A stretch of 64,000 nucleotides of DNA, from the NCBI GenBank assembly GCA_963739005.1, contig CAVTYQ010000001.1, positions 248,001 to 312,000 of the forward strand, in the 5' to 3' direction. The notes under the pieces were generated by a model, which saw only the letters and a program-made list of their open reading frames with translations, had not been told where the DNA came from and did not search any database. A program made the translations under genes and the position numbers. This DNA comes from DASWJZ01 sp963739005 (GTDB lineage Bacteria > Pseudomonadota > Alphaproteobacteria > Rhizobiales > Afifellaceae). Shown piece by piece: positions 24,587 through 33,340 of the stretch. Numbering within the stretch: position 1 is the first letter of the stretch; every line of letters starts with the position of its first letter.

Positions 24587-24612
24587 GGTGCCGGGGCTTT
24601 GGCCCCGGCGCC
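24587..24612. repeat. Strong hairpin after the alpha/beta hydrolase gene
   Basis: GCCGGGGC / GCCCCGGC, extended by flanking pairs to 11 bp, with a TTTG loop, ten bases after the stop. No T-run follows, so intrinsic termination is uncertain. The rest of the gap to 24860 is less GC-rich than its surroundings and holds no gene I can support. Confidence 0.5.
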
Positions 24613-24860
24613 CAAGGCTCGAATCCCACTTCTGCAAGGCACCGCCGGCGGTTGATCCAGAGCAAATCTTTTTCGGTGCTTATGTCCTATCGCTCGTAGC
24701 GAACAGGTCGTTCGAGTTTTATGCATGTTCAGGATACCGGCTTAAGAAACGCCCCTTAAATCCGCCACCCGGCTGCCCATATGTTGGCTGAACCGAGTGG
24801 TCATTCGGGCGTTATCGACTTGGCCTAACGGCTTTGAGATGCGGGGGCCGGGAGGACGCG

Positions 24861-25121
24861 ATGAGCAACATTCAAAAAATCCGCGAAGGCATGTCCGTCG
24901 TCGCCCTCGACGGTCAGGAAATCGGCACCGTGAGCGGGGTCGGCACGTGGCGGCTCGTCATCAGGAGCGTGAAGGACGGCCGCGGATTTGACCATCTGAT
25001 CCCGATCGCCTGGATCGCCGAGGTCGGCAAATATGTCTTCCTGAACAAAGGGAGCCGCTACGTGGCGGCGAACTGGGACGCGCCGGCCCCGATCATGCAG
25101 TCGAGGCCGAAGGCCGCCTGA
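24861..25121 (+). CDS. DUF2171 protein
   Basis: An 86-residue protein with the DUF2171 pattern, a PRC-barrel-like beta fold: IREGMSVVALDGQEIGTVSGV, then FDHLIPIAWIAEVGKYVFLN. Start chosen at ATG 24861, which has GGGAGG 6-8 nt upstream. Often a stress-induced small protein in related bacteria; function unknown. Confidence 0.82.
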   Translation: MSNIQKIREGMSVVALDGQEIGTVSGVGTWRLVIRSVKDGRGFDHLIPIAWIAEVGKYVFLNKGSRYVAANWDAPAPIMQSRPKAA

Positions 25122-25277
25122 CGCACCCGTTGCGCCCAAGCGAACTGCGACGCCTGCCGGTCGACGGCTAGTCAAGCAGGTGGCGCTCTTGGTTTGGGGC
25201 CGCGAGCGACCACGCCTTGCCAGCGCGCCGCCGCTAGGCTAGCGCAGCGCAGCGTTCATCCGGCGCTGGGGGTGCAA

Positions 25278-25856
25278 ATGCTCGTCTTGATCCTCGGCCT
25301 TATCCTTTTCCTCGGCACACATTCCGTCCGCATGGCGGGTGGAGACTGGCGCAGCAAGATGATCGCGCGTGTCGGCGAGGGGCCCTGGAAGGGCCTCTAT
25401 TCGCTCGCTTCTGCGGTCGGGCTCGTTCTCATCGTCTGGGGTTACGGGATGGCGCGGCAGAGCCCGATCGTTCTTTGGTACCCGCCGGAGTGGCTGAAGC
25501 ACCTCGCGATCGCGCTGCTTCTGATCGCCTCGATCCTTTTCGCGGCCTACCTCGTCCCTGCAGGCTGGATGAAGGCGCGGCTCGGCCACCCGATGGTTCT
25601 TTCGGTCAAGGTCTGGGCCTTCGCGCACCTCCTCGCCAACGGGACTCTGGCGGACATCTTCCTGTTCGGCGGCTTCCTCGCCTGGGCGATCACGGATTAC
25701 ATGTCGAACAGGCGGCGCGACCGCGCCGCCGGCACGATCCGCATCGCCGGCCCGGCGCGAAACGATGTCATCGCGGTCGTCGTCGGGGTGCTGATCTGGG
25801 CGGCGATCCTTTGGCGCCTGCACCATTGGGTCATCGGCGTCAGCCCGCTCGCGTAG
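25278..25856 (+). CDS. NnrU family membrane protein
   Basis: A 192-residue inner-membrane protein of the NnrU family, related to the isoprenylcysteine methyltransferase-like membrane enzymes. Family motif LGTHSVRM near the N-terminus and HPMVLSVKVWAFAHLLANGT in the second half, with about five membrane segments. NnrU was named from denitrification gene clusters; no nitrogen-oxide gene is nearby, so its role here is unknown. Start at ATG 25278, directly at the first membrane segment. panB follows by 5 bp. Confidence 0.9.
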   Translation: MLVLILGLILFLGTHSVRMAGGDWRSKMIARVGEGPWKGLYSLASAVGLVLIVWGYGMARQSPIVLWYPPEWLKHLAIALLLIASILFAAYLVPAGWMKARLGHPMVLSVKVWAFAHLLANGTLADIFLFGGFLAWAITDYMSNRRRDRAAGTIRIAGPARNDVIAVVVGVLIWAAILWRLHHWVIGVSPLA

Positions 25857-25861
25857 CCCCG

Positions 25862-26683
25862 ATGTCCGTTGAAGCAAAGACGCGGCGGATCACCGCCGTC
25901 GACATCGCCAAGCGCAAGAACGGCGAGCGCATCGTCGCGCTGACCGCCTACCACGCGCACACGGCCGGCATCGTCGACCGCTATTGCGATTTCATCCTGG
26001 TCGGCGACTCGCTCGGCATGGTGATGCACGGGCTGGAGACGACCGTACCCGTCACGCTCGAGATGATGATCCTGCAGGGGCGGGCGGTGATGCGCGGCTC
26101 GCAGCGCGCGCTCGTCGTGGTCGACATGCCCTTCGGCTCCTACGAGGAGAGCCGCGAGCAGGCTTTCCGCAATGCGTCGCGGATTCTGAAAGAGACCAAC
26201 GCCGGCGCGATCAAGCTCGAGGGCGGGGCCCACATGGCCGAGACGGTGGCGTTCCTGGTGCGCCGCGGCGTTCCGGTGATGGGGCATGTCGGCCTGACCC
26301 CGCAGGCCATCAATACGATGGGCGGCTTCCGCGTGCAGGGGCACGAGGAGGCGGGACAGAAGCTTCTTGAGGCCGACGCCCGGGCGATCTCCGAGGCCGG
26401 CGCCTTCGCCATCGTGATGGAGGGGATCGTCGAACCGGTCGCCCGCGCCGTTACGCAGTCGATCGCCACGCCGACGATCGGGATCGGCGCATCGCCTGCC
26501 TGTGACGGCCAGATCCTGGTGCTTGAGGATATGCTCGGCCTCTCCGACTGGACGCCGAAATTCGTCAAGAAGTTCGGCGCGCTGCGGGAGCAGATCGAGG
26601 CCGCGGTCTCGGCCTATGCCGAGGAGGTCAGGGCCGGCACGTTCCCCGGTCCTGAGCAGGTCTACCAGCCCAGGAAACGCTGA
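25862..26683 (+). CDS. panB: 3-methyl-2-oxobutanoate hydroxymethyltransferase
   Basis: Adds a hydroxymethyl group from methylene-THF to alpha-ketoisovalerate, giving ketopantoate, the first committed step to pantothenate and CoA. The 273-residue protein has FILVGDSLGMVMHG (metal-binding Asp), MPFGSYE, AIKLEGG, GHVGLTPQ and GIGASPACDGQILV with the catalytic Glu region before it. Complete. No panC neighbour in the window. Confidence 0.97.
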   Translation: MSVEAKTRRITAVDIAKRKNGERIVALTAYHAHTAGIVDRYCDFILVGDSLGMVMHGLETTVPVTLEMMILQGRAVMRGSQRALVVVDMPFGSYEESREQAFRNASRILKETNAGAIKLEGGAHMAETVAFLVRRGVPVMGHVGLTPQAINTMGGFRVQGHEEAGQKLLEADARAISEAGAFAIVMEGIVEPVARAVTQSIATPTIGIGASPACDGQILVLEDMLGLSDWTPKFVKKFGALREQIEAAVSAYAEEVRAGTFPGPEQVYQPRKR

Positions 26684-26807
26684 AACCCTGGCCCGGAGTC
26701 CGTTGCCTCCACACGGCAAAGTGGCTAGGGTCCGCGCCGCTTCGCGGGGTTCGTTCGGCGGGGCCGAATCCCGGGCATTCCCGCCGCATTTTCGACATTG
26801 AGTAATT

Positions 26808-27653
26808 ATGGCCGACGACGAGCGCCGCTCCGAAACATTCATCCGCGAGGTCGACGAGGAGCTCAGGCGCGATCAGCTTAAGTCGCTGTGGATGCGCTTC
26901 GCGCCGCTCATCATCGGCGCCTGCGTTCTCGTTGTCCTCGTAACGGCAGGCTATCGCGGCTGGATCTGGTGGCACGAGCGGATCGCCGCGCAGGCCGGCG
27001 ACCGCTTCCTGGCGGCGATCGAGCAGATCCAAAGCGGAAAGCGCGCCGAGGGCGAGGCCGCGCTGCAAGCGATCGCGAGCGAGGACGGGGCAGGCTATGC
27101 AGCGCTGGCGCGCCTCCGGCTCGCGGGCGAGAACGCCGGCGAGGGTGCAAAGCCGGAGGCGCTCAAGGATTTCGACGCGATCGCCAGCGACAATTCGCTC
27201 TCCACGCCGCTGCGCGACATCGCGCGGATCAGGGCGGCGCTTCTTGCGCTCGACACCGGCGACCTCGAAGGCGCGACGCAGCGGGCGGAGCCGCTTGCGG
27301 TCGCCGGCAATCCGTGGCGCCACGCGGCGCGCGAGGTGCTCGGCACGGCGGCCTACCAGGAGGGCGACCTGAAGGCGGCGCGCGCTGACTTTTCGGAGAT
27401 CCAGCAAGACGCCCAGACGCCGCCCGACCTTTGGATTCGCGCCGGGCTGATGGTGGCGCTGATCGATGGTCAGCTTGCCGAGCCGGCGCCGGCGGCAAGC
27501 AGCGACGCCGCGGGGCAGGGCGCCGCCCCGGCGACTGCGGCTCCCGCTCCAGCAGCTCCCGCCGCTCCCTCCGCTGCAAATCCCGCTCCGGAGGCGCCTG
27601 CTCCCGAAGTTCCGGCGCCGGCGGCTCCGGCTCCCGCACAACCCAATCCCTAG
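26808..27653 (+). CDS. YfgM-like tetratricopeptide protein, single membrane anchor
   Basis: A 281-residue protein: N-terminal cytoplasmic IREVDEELRRDQLKSLWMRF, one membrane segment (about 31-50, APLIIGACVLVVLVTAGYRG), then a periplasmic TPR-like domain to about residue 215 and an Ala/Pro-rich tail. This matches YfgM, an ancillary factor of the SecYEG translocon and periplasmic chaperone network. It precedes bamB and der, the same order (yfgM-bamB-der) as in enterobacteria, which supports the call. The low-complexity tail is probably an extended linker. Confidence 0.88.
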   Translation: MADDERRSETFIREVDEELRRDQLKSLWMRFAPLIIGACVLVVLVTAGYRGWIWWHERIAAQAGDRFLAAIEQIQSGKRAEGEAALQAIASEDGAGYAALARLRLAGENAGEGAKPEALKDFDAIASDNSLSTPLRDIARIRAALLALDTGDLEGATQRAEPLAVAGNPWRHAAREVLGTAAYQEGDLKAARADFSEIQQDAQTPPDLWIRAGLMVALIDGQLAEPAPAASSDAAGQGAAPATAAPAPAAPAAPSAANPAPEAPAPEVPAPAAPAPAQPNP

Positions 27654-27691
27654 GCGCCATTTCCGCCGCAATGACGAGGCAGTGCGGGCTC

Positions 27692-29014
27692 ATGACGAAT
27701 TCCAGAACTTCTCTTCGGCCTGCGGCGTTTGCACTCCTCGCCCTTCTTGTCGGCGGCTGCAGCGCGTTGAACGCGATGAATCCCTTCCACAGGAAGGAAG
27801 ACATCATGCCCGGGGAGCGCACGGCCGCGCTTCCGCAGGGCGTTGTCCAGGTGACCGGCGGCACACCTTCGATCGGCGCCGCATCGGCGTCTGCCGACTG
27901 GTCGCAGCCGGGCGGCAACGCCGCGAACGCGCCAGGTAACGTCAGCCTGAACGCGGCATCCGGCGCGGCGAGCTGGCGCGTTCGTGCTGTCGACAAGGCA
28001 AGCAAGCGGAACGTGCGTCCGTCGGTGCCGCCGATCGTCAATGGCGGCGCGATCTACGTTTATGACACCGACGGCAAGGTGAATGCGCTGAGCGCCGGCG
28101 GCGGCCGGGCGTGGTCAGTTTCGCTGGCCCCGAAAGGGGAGAAGAGCCACGCCGCGGGCGGCGGCGTCGCCGCCTCCGGCAACGCGGTTTTCGTCGCCAC
28201 CGGCTTCGGCGAGCTCGCGGCGCTCGATGCGGCGAGCGGCAACAAGATCTGGTCCTTCGATCTCGGGGCGCCGGCTTATTCGGCGCCGACTGCCGCCAAC
28301 GGCATGGTCTTTGTGGTGAGCGCGACGAACGTCCTCCACGCCGTCAAGCAGGCCGACGGCACGGAGGCGTGGCAATACCCCGGCATTCCAGAGACGGCGG
28401 GCGTGCTTTCGGCCGCCAGCCCGGCGGTTTCGGGAAGCAGCGTGGTCGTGCCCTACTCCTCCGGCGAGGTGATCGCCTTCGACGCGGCATCGGGGAAGCT
28501 GAAATGGGCAGACGCGGTCGTCCGCTCGACGCGTACGCTCGCCGTCTCCGGCCTGACGGACGTCGCCGCGAGCCCGATCATCTACGACGGCGTCGTCTAT
28601 GCGACCGGCGTCTCCGGGCGCACCATCGCCGTCCGCCTGGCCGACGGGGCGCGGATGTGGGAGCAGAACATCGGCAGCGCCTCGACGCCGGCGGTCTCCG
28701 GCAATGCCCTCTTCATCATCGATCTTGAAGACAACCTCGTAGCGCTCGACCGCAAGTCCGGATCGGTCTTCTGGCGGACCGAGCTCCCGGCAGTCCGCAA
28801 GAAGAAGTTCTTCTCGGTGTGGACCGGGCCGACGCTCGCCGGCAGCCTGCTCTGGGCGGTGTCGAACGACCGCAAGCTTATCGCCGTCGATCCGGGAACC
28901 GGCAGCATCGTCATCGACAAGCAGATACAAAGCCCGGGCTACATCAAGCCGACCGCCGCGGCGGGCCAGCTCCTCGTCCTTTCCGCCGACGGAACGCTCA
29001 CGGCCTACAACTGA
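27692..29014 (+). CDS. bamB: Outer-membrane assembly lipoprotein BamB-like (PQQ-like beta-propeller)
   Basis: A 440-residue lipoprotein with signal and lipobox LVGGC near residue 24. The mature part is an eight-bladed PQQ-type propeller with repeated A-x-D-x-x-x-G-x-x-x-W blades (FGELAALDAASGNKIW, VIAFDAASGKLKW, LVALDRKSGSVFW). BamB assists BamA in inserting beta-barrel proteins such as LptD. The N-terminal 70 residues after the lipobox are longer and more disordered than in E. coli. Position between yfgM and der is conserved. Confidence 0.88.
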   Translation: MTNSRTSLRPAAFALLALLVGGCSALNAMNPFHRKEDIMPGERTAALPQGVVQVTGGTPSIGAASASADWSQPGGNAANAPGNVSLNAASGAASWRVRAVDKASKRNVRPSVPPIVNGGAIYVYDTDGKVNALSAGGGRAWSVSLAPKGEKSHAAGGGVAASGNAVFVATGFGELAALDAASGNKIWSFDLGAPAYSAPTAANGMVFVVSATNVLHAVKQADGTEAWQYPGIPETAGVLSAASPAVSGSSVVVPYSSGEVIAFDAASGKLKWADAVVRSTRTLAVSGLTDVAASPIIYDGVVYATGVSGRTIAVRLADGARMWEQNIGSASTPAVSGNALFIIDLEDNLVALDRKSGSVFWRTELPAVRKKKFFSVWTGPTLAGSLLWAVSNDRKLIAVDPGTGSIVIDKQIQSPGYIKPTAAAGQLLVLSADGTLTAYN

Positions 29015-29025
29015 GGGGGCCCTTG

Positions 29026-30393
29026 GTGGCCTTCACCGTCGCCATCGCCGGCCGGCCGAACGTTGGAAAGTCGACGCTCTTCAACAGGCTCGCCGGCAAG
29101 CGGCTGGCGCTTGTGCATGATCTGCCCGGGGTGACGCGCGACTGGCGCGAGGCGGAGGTCGAAGCCGGCGACCTGACCCTCCGCCTCGTCGATACGGCGG
29201 GGCTCGAAGTGGCGGCGGCGGAATCGCTTGCCGACCGCATGCGCAAGGCGACCGAGACGGCGATCGGGGACGCCGACCTCGTTCTCTTCGTCATCGACGC
29301 GCGCACCGGCGTGACGCCCGCCGACCAGCATTTTGCGCAGGTGCTGCGCGTCTCCGGGAAGCCGGTCGCGCTCGTCGCCAACAAGGCGGAGAGCCGCGCC
29401 GGCGACAGCGGCATCCTCGACGCCTATGCGCTCGGCTTCGGCGATCCGATCGCGGTCTCGGCCGAGCATGGGCTCGGCATCGCCGACGTCTTCGACGCGA
29501 TCCGCGCGGCGATGCCGGAAAGCGAGGCGAAGGGATCCGGTACGGAGGGTGATGCGGAGGCAGAACCTGAGAAACCGCTCCACATCGCCATCATCGGCCA
29601 GCCTAATGCGGGGAAATCGACGCTCGCCAACCGCCTCCTCGGCAGGGAGCGCATGCTGACGGGCCCCGAGGCGGGCATCACGCGCGACGCGATCGCCGTC
29701 GATGCGCACTGGCGTGGACGCGCAATCCGGCTGGCCGACACCGCCGGCATCCGCCGCAAGGCGAAGGTGGTGGAGAAGCTCGAGCAGCTTTCCGTCGGCG
29801 ATGCGCTGAAGGTGATCCGTTTCGCCGAGGTGGTCGTGCTCCTGATGGACGCGAGCGCGCCGTTCGAGAAGCAGGACCTGCAGCTCGCGGCGCTTGTCGC
29901 CGAGGAGGGGCGCGCGCTCGTTCTCGCCCTCAACAAGTGGGACCTCGTCGCCGACAAGGATGCGACGCTCCGCAGGCTCAGAGCCGACCTCGAAGAGACG
30001 CTGACGCAGGTGCGCGGCGTGCCGATGGTCCCGATCTCGGCGAAGTCCGGATCGGGCGTCGACAAGCTGATGCAGGCGGTTCTCGACGTGCACGCGACGT
30101 GGAACAAGCGGCTGCCGACGGCGGCGCTCAATCGCTGGCTCGGCGTGATGACGGAGCGGCATCCGCCGCCCGCCGTCTCGGGGCGGCGCGTCAAGCTCAA
30201 ATACCTCTCGCAGTCGAAGACACGGCCGCCGACCTTCTATCTGTCGTGCTCGCGGCCGGAGGCGCTGCCTGACGCCTATCGCCGCTACGTCGTCAACGGA
30301 TTGCGCGAGGATTTCGGCCTTGCCGGTGTTCCGATCCGGCTGATGGTGCGCGCCGGGGCGAATCCCTACGAGGGGAAGCGGCGCCGAACGTAG
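29026..30393 (+). CDS. der: GTPase Der
   Basis: Tandem-GTPase needed for 50S ribosomal subunit assembly. The 455-residue protein has two G domains, P-loops GRPNVGKST (residue 8) and GQPNAGKST (about 192), with DTAG G3 motifs and NKxD G4 motifs in each, and a C-terminal KH-like domain ending PYEGKRRR. I use the GTG at 29026, with GAGGGGG 6-7 nt upstream; TTG 3 bp earlier is also possible. Confidence 0.96.
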   Translation: MAFTVAIAGRPNVGKSTLFNRLAGKRLALVHDLPGVTRDWREAEVEAGDLTLRLVDTAGLEVAAAESLADRMRKATETAIGDADLVLFVIDARTGVTPADQHFAQVLRVSGKPVALVANKAESRAGDSGILDAYALGFGDPIAVSAEHGLGIADVFDAIRAAMPESEAKGSGTEGDAEAEPEKPLHIAIIGQPNAGKSTLANRLLGRERMLTGPEAGITRDAIAVDAHWRGRAIRLADTAGIRRKAKVVEKLEQLSVGDALKVIRFAEVVVLLMDASAPFEKQDLQLAALVAEEGRALVLALNKWDLVADKDATLRRLRADLEETLTQVRGVPMVPISAKSGSGVDKLMQAVLDVHATWNKRLPTAALNRWLGVMTERHPPPAVSGRRVKLKYLSQSKTRPPTFYLSCSRPEALPDAYRRYVVNGLREDFGLAGVPIRLMVRAGANPYEGKRRRT

Positions 30394-30408
30394 TTGCCGC
30401 GCGGTTTC

Positions 30409-31146
30409 CTACGGGAGCGGCGTGTAGGTCTTCGTCGGGAAATCGAAGAGCACGTTTGTCCGCGCGAATGCCAACGCGGCCATCTCGACCAGGTGCGGCA
30501 CGATTTCGGAGGGATGCGGAAGCGTGTCAGGGTCTTCGCCCGGCATCGCCTGCGCGCGCATCGCGGTCCGCGTCTTGCCGGGGTTGATCGCGACGACGCG
30601 GATCGGTGTCTTCTCGACCTCTTTCGCATAGGTCGCGGCGAGCGCGTTCAGCGCGGCCTTCGAGACGGAGTAGGGGCCCCAGTAGGGGCGGCAATTGTGC
30701 GCGGCGCCCGAGCTCATGAAGAGAACGCGGCCGGCGTCACTCTGCCGAAGCAGCGGATCGAACGAGCGGACGAGCCGCCAGTTCGCGGTGACGTTGATCG
30801 CCATCACGTCGTCCCAGACTTTTGGCGGGATGTGGCCGAGCGGCGAGAGTTGGCCGAGGATGCCGGCGTTGGCGAAGAGGATGTCGAGCTTCTTCCAGCG
30901 CTCGAAGATGGCGGCGCCGAGCCGGTCGATGCCCTCGTAGTCTTTGAGGTCGAGCGGTACGAGCGTGGCGGAGCCGCCCGCCGCCTTGATCTCGTCGTCA
31001 AGTTCTTCGAGGCCGCCGACCGTCCGCGCCACGGCGACGATGTGCGCGCCGGCAGCGGCGAAGCCCTTCGCGGCGTGGTAGCCGATCCCGCGCGAAGCGC
31101 CGGTGACGACGGCGATGCGGCCCGCAAGGGGGCCTGCTACGCTCAT
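30409..31146 (-). CDS. SDR family NAD(P)-dependent oxidoreductase
   Basis: A 245-residue classical short-chain dehydrogenase: cofactor-binding VVTGASRGIGYHAA at 14-27, NAG in LFANAGILG near 92, catalytic Ser/Tyr/Lys in MSSGAAHN and YSVSKAALNALA, and PGKTRTAMR after it. It follows purF by 10 bp on the same strand, a conserved pairing in Hyphomicrobiales. Substrate unknown. Confidence 0.93.
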   Translation of the reverse strand: MSVAGPLAGRIAVVTGASRGIGYHAAKGFAAAGAHIVAVARTVGGLEELDDEIKAAGGSATLVPLDLKDYEGIDRLGAAIFERWKKLDILFANAGILGQLSPLGHIPPKVWDDVMAINVTANWRLVRSFDPLLRQSDAGRVLFMSSGAAHNCRPYWGPYSVSKAALNALAATYAKEVEKTPIRVVAINPGKTRTAMRAQAMPGEDPDTLPHPSEIVPHLVEMAALAFARTNVLFDFPTKTYTPLP

Positions 31147-31156
31147 TCCCGCCGGC

Positions 31157-32611
31157 TCAGCCAGTCTCGGCGAGGCGCTTGAACGGACGGACCTCGCCCT
31201 TCGCTTCCTGGTCGGTCAGGCGGGTCGGATAGTCGCCGGTAAAGCAGGCATCGCAATATTGCGGCTGCGCCGGATTGCGGCCGCTCTCGCCGACGGCGCG
31301 GTAGAGCCCGTCAATGGAAAGAAAGCCGAGGCTGTCGACGCCGATGAAGTCGCGCATCTCGTCCACGCTGAGGTGCGAGGCGAGGAGCTTCGACTTCTCC
31401 GGGGTGTCGACGCCGTAGAAGCAGGGGTCGGTGGTCGGCGGGCTGGCGATCCGCATGTGGACTTCGATAGCACCGGCGTCGCGCACCATGCGCACGATCT
31501 TGGTCGAGGTCGTCCCGCGCACGATCGAGTCGTCGACGAGCACGACGCGCTTGCCCCTGAGTACGGCGCTGTTGGCGTTGTGCTTCAGGCGCACGCCCAT
31601 GTGGCGGACCGCGTCCGCCGGCTCGATGAAGGTGCGGCCGACATAGTGATTGCGGATGATGCCGAAATCGAAGGGAAGGCCGGCCGCCTCGGCGAAGCCG
31701 ATCGCTCCCGGCACGCCGGAATCGGGCACGGGGACGACGATATCCGCCGCAGCGGGCGCCTCACGCGCAAGCTCCGCGCCGATCCGCTTCCTGACCTCGT
31801 AGACGCTGGTGCCCGCGACGATCGAATCCGGCCGGGCGAAATAGACATGCTCGAAAATGCAGAAGCGCGAGCGGAAGGGCGGAAACGGCTTTCGCGACTC
31901 GATGCCGTCGTCGGTGACGATGACCATCTCGCCAGGCAGCACTTCGCGCACGAGCTTCGCGCCGATGATGTCCAGCGCGCAGGTTTCCGATGTGAGGACT
32001 GGCGCACCATCGATCTCGCCGAGGATGAGCGGCCTGACGCCGAGCGGATCGCGGCAACCGATCAGCTTCTTCTCGGAGAGCGCGACGAGCGAGAACGCGC
32101 CCTCGATCTGCGCGAGCGCGTCGATCATCCGCTCGACGAGCGGTCCGCGCTCGCTCGTCGCGATCAGATGGATGATCACCTCGGTGTCGGAGGTCGACTG
32201 GAAGATCGAGCCGCGCCGCTGCAGCTTGCGTTGCAGGGCCGCGGCATTGGTGATGTTGCCGTTGTGGGCCATCGCGAAGCCGCCGGCGGCGAACTCGGCG
32301 AAGAGCGGCTGCACGTTCCTGAGCGCGGCGCCGCCGGCCGTCGAATAGCGGTTGTGGCCGATCGCGCGATCGCCCTTCAGGCGTTCCATCACCTGCGGCT
32401 TGGTGAAGTTGTCGCCGACGAGGCCGATATGGCGCTCGATGTGGAACTGCTCGCCGTCGAAGCTGACGATGCCTGCGGCTTCCTGGCCGCGATGCTGGAG
32501 AGCGTGCAGCCCGAGCGCGGTCAGCGCCGGTGCTTCGGCATGCCCGAAGACGCCGAAGACGCCGCACTCCTCGTGCAGCTTGTCGTCGTCGAAGGGGTGG
32601 CTGTTGCGCAT
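31157..32611 (-). CDS. purF: Amidophosphoribosyltransferase
   Basis: First committed enzyme of purine synthesis: PRPP plus Gln gives phosphoribosylamine. The 484-residue protein has a 15-residue propeptide before the catalytic Cys16 (EECGVFG), the glutaminase domain (LHALQHRGQEAAGI, GHNRYSTAG, AHNGNITN) and the PRTase domain with PRPP loop VLVDDSIVRGTTS. The short propeptide and complete motifs are typical. Its stop is 10 bp before the SDR start. Confidence 0.97.
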   Translation of the reverse strand: MRNSHPFDDDKLHEECGVFGVFGHAEAPALTALGLHALQHRGQEAAGIVSFDGEQFHIERHIGLVGDNFTKPQVMERLKGDRAIGHNRYSTAGGAALRNVQPLFAEFAAGGFAMAHNGNITNAAALQRKLQRRGSIFQSTSDTEVIIHLIATSERGPLVERMIDALAQIEGAFSLVALSEKKLIGCRDPLGVRPLILGEIDGAPVLTSETCALDIIGAKLVREVLPGEMVIVTDDGIESRKPFPPFRSRFCIFEHVYFARPDSIVAGTSVYEVRKRIGAELAREAPAAADIVVPVPDSGVPGAIGFAEAAGLPFDFGIIRNHYVGRTFIEPADAVRHMGVRLKHNANSAVLRGKRVVLVDDSIVRGTTSTKIVRMVRDAGAIEVHMRIASPPTTDPCFYGVDTPEKSKLLASHLSVDEMRDFIGVDSLGFLSIDGLYRAVGESGRNPAQPQYCDACFTGDYPTRLTDQEAKGEVRPFKRLAETG

Positions 32612-32635
32612 GCGTCGGCGGCCTTTGCTCCGGGG

Positions 32636-33298
32636 CTAGTCCGGCGGCGGGGCGTCGAGCTCCCGGTCGAGCTGGTTCTGGTCCTCCGGCGCGATGCCGG
32701 GTTCGTCGGGCGGCGATGAGTCGCCTTCCGGCGCCGGCTCCTGGACAACGTCGTCGCCGGTCGCGGGCGCCGAGGCTTGCCCCTTCTGGCCGCGCAGGCG
32801 TTGCATGATCTCCGCCTCCGGATCTTCGGGCAGGCGGTTCATCAAGTCCTGGCCGAGCGAATCGAGCCACGGCTTCGACTTCGCCGACGCGATCCACACG
32901 GGCTGCTTATCCGGCGCGATGAAGAAGTTGATGAAGAGCATCGCGATGATGACGAGGACGAGGCCGCGCGCGGCGCCGAAGGCGAAGCCGAGCACGCGGT
33001 CGACCGGGCCGGCGCGCGAGTCCAGCACGAAGTCGGAAATGCGCATCGTGATGATCGAAACGACGAGGAGCGTAACGAAGAAGATGCCCACGACAGTGAC
33101 GCCGAGGGCGATCTTGTCGTCCTGGATGTAGCGCTGCACGAAGGGAAGCAGGTCGTCGTAGAAGAAATACGCCGCGGCGGCCGCGGCGACCCACGACGCG
33201 ATGGAAAAGACCTCGCGCGTAAAGCCGCGAATCATGGCCAGCACGGCCGAGATCAAAACGACGATGATCAAAATCCCGTCGAGCAGCGTAAAAGGCAT
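32636..33298 (-). CDS. cvpA: CvpA family membrane protein
   Basis: A 220-residue inner-membrane protein with four predicted helices in the first 110 residues (LDGILIIVVLISAVLAMIRG, then SWVAAAAAAYFF, GVTVVGIFFVTLLVVSII, GAARGLVLVIIAMLF). DRVLGFAFGAARGLV is the family signature. CvpA-family proteins are linked to colicin V production and envelope maintenance. The C-terminal 60 residues are acidic and Pro-rich and are not conserved in the family. It sits upstream of purF as in enterobacteria. Confidence 0.93.
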   Translation of the reverse strand: MPFTLLDGILIIVVLISAVLAMIRGFTREVFSIASWVAAAAAAYFFYDDLLPFVQRYIQDDKIALGVTVVGIFFVTLLVVSIITMRISDFVLDSRAGPVDRVLGFAFGAARGLVLVIIAMLFINFFIAPDKQPVWIASAKSKPWLDSLGQDLMNRLPEDPEAEIMQRLRGQKGQASAPATGDDVVQEPAPEGDSSPPDEPGIAPEDQNQLDRELDAPPPD

Positions 33299-33340
33299 CA
33301 GATCGTCGCCTCCTGCGGGTCCGAAACGGCGTCGCCGGAC

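Noticed and set aside
24600..24660. tRNA-like string GGCTCGAATCCCAC after the alpha/beta hydrolase gene
   Set aside because: It resembles a T-loop, but the T-stem does not pair, no anticodon or acceptor arm can be drawn, and the nearby hairpin explains the rest. At most a degenerate remnant.
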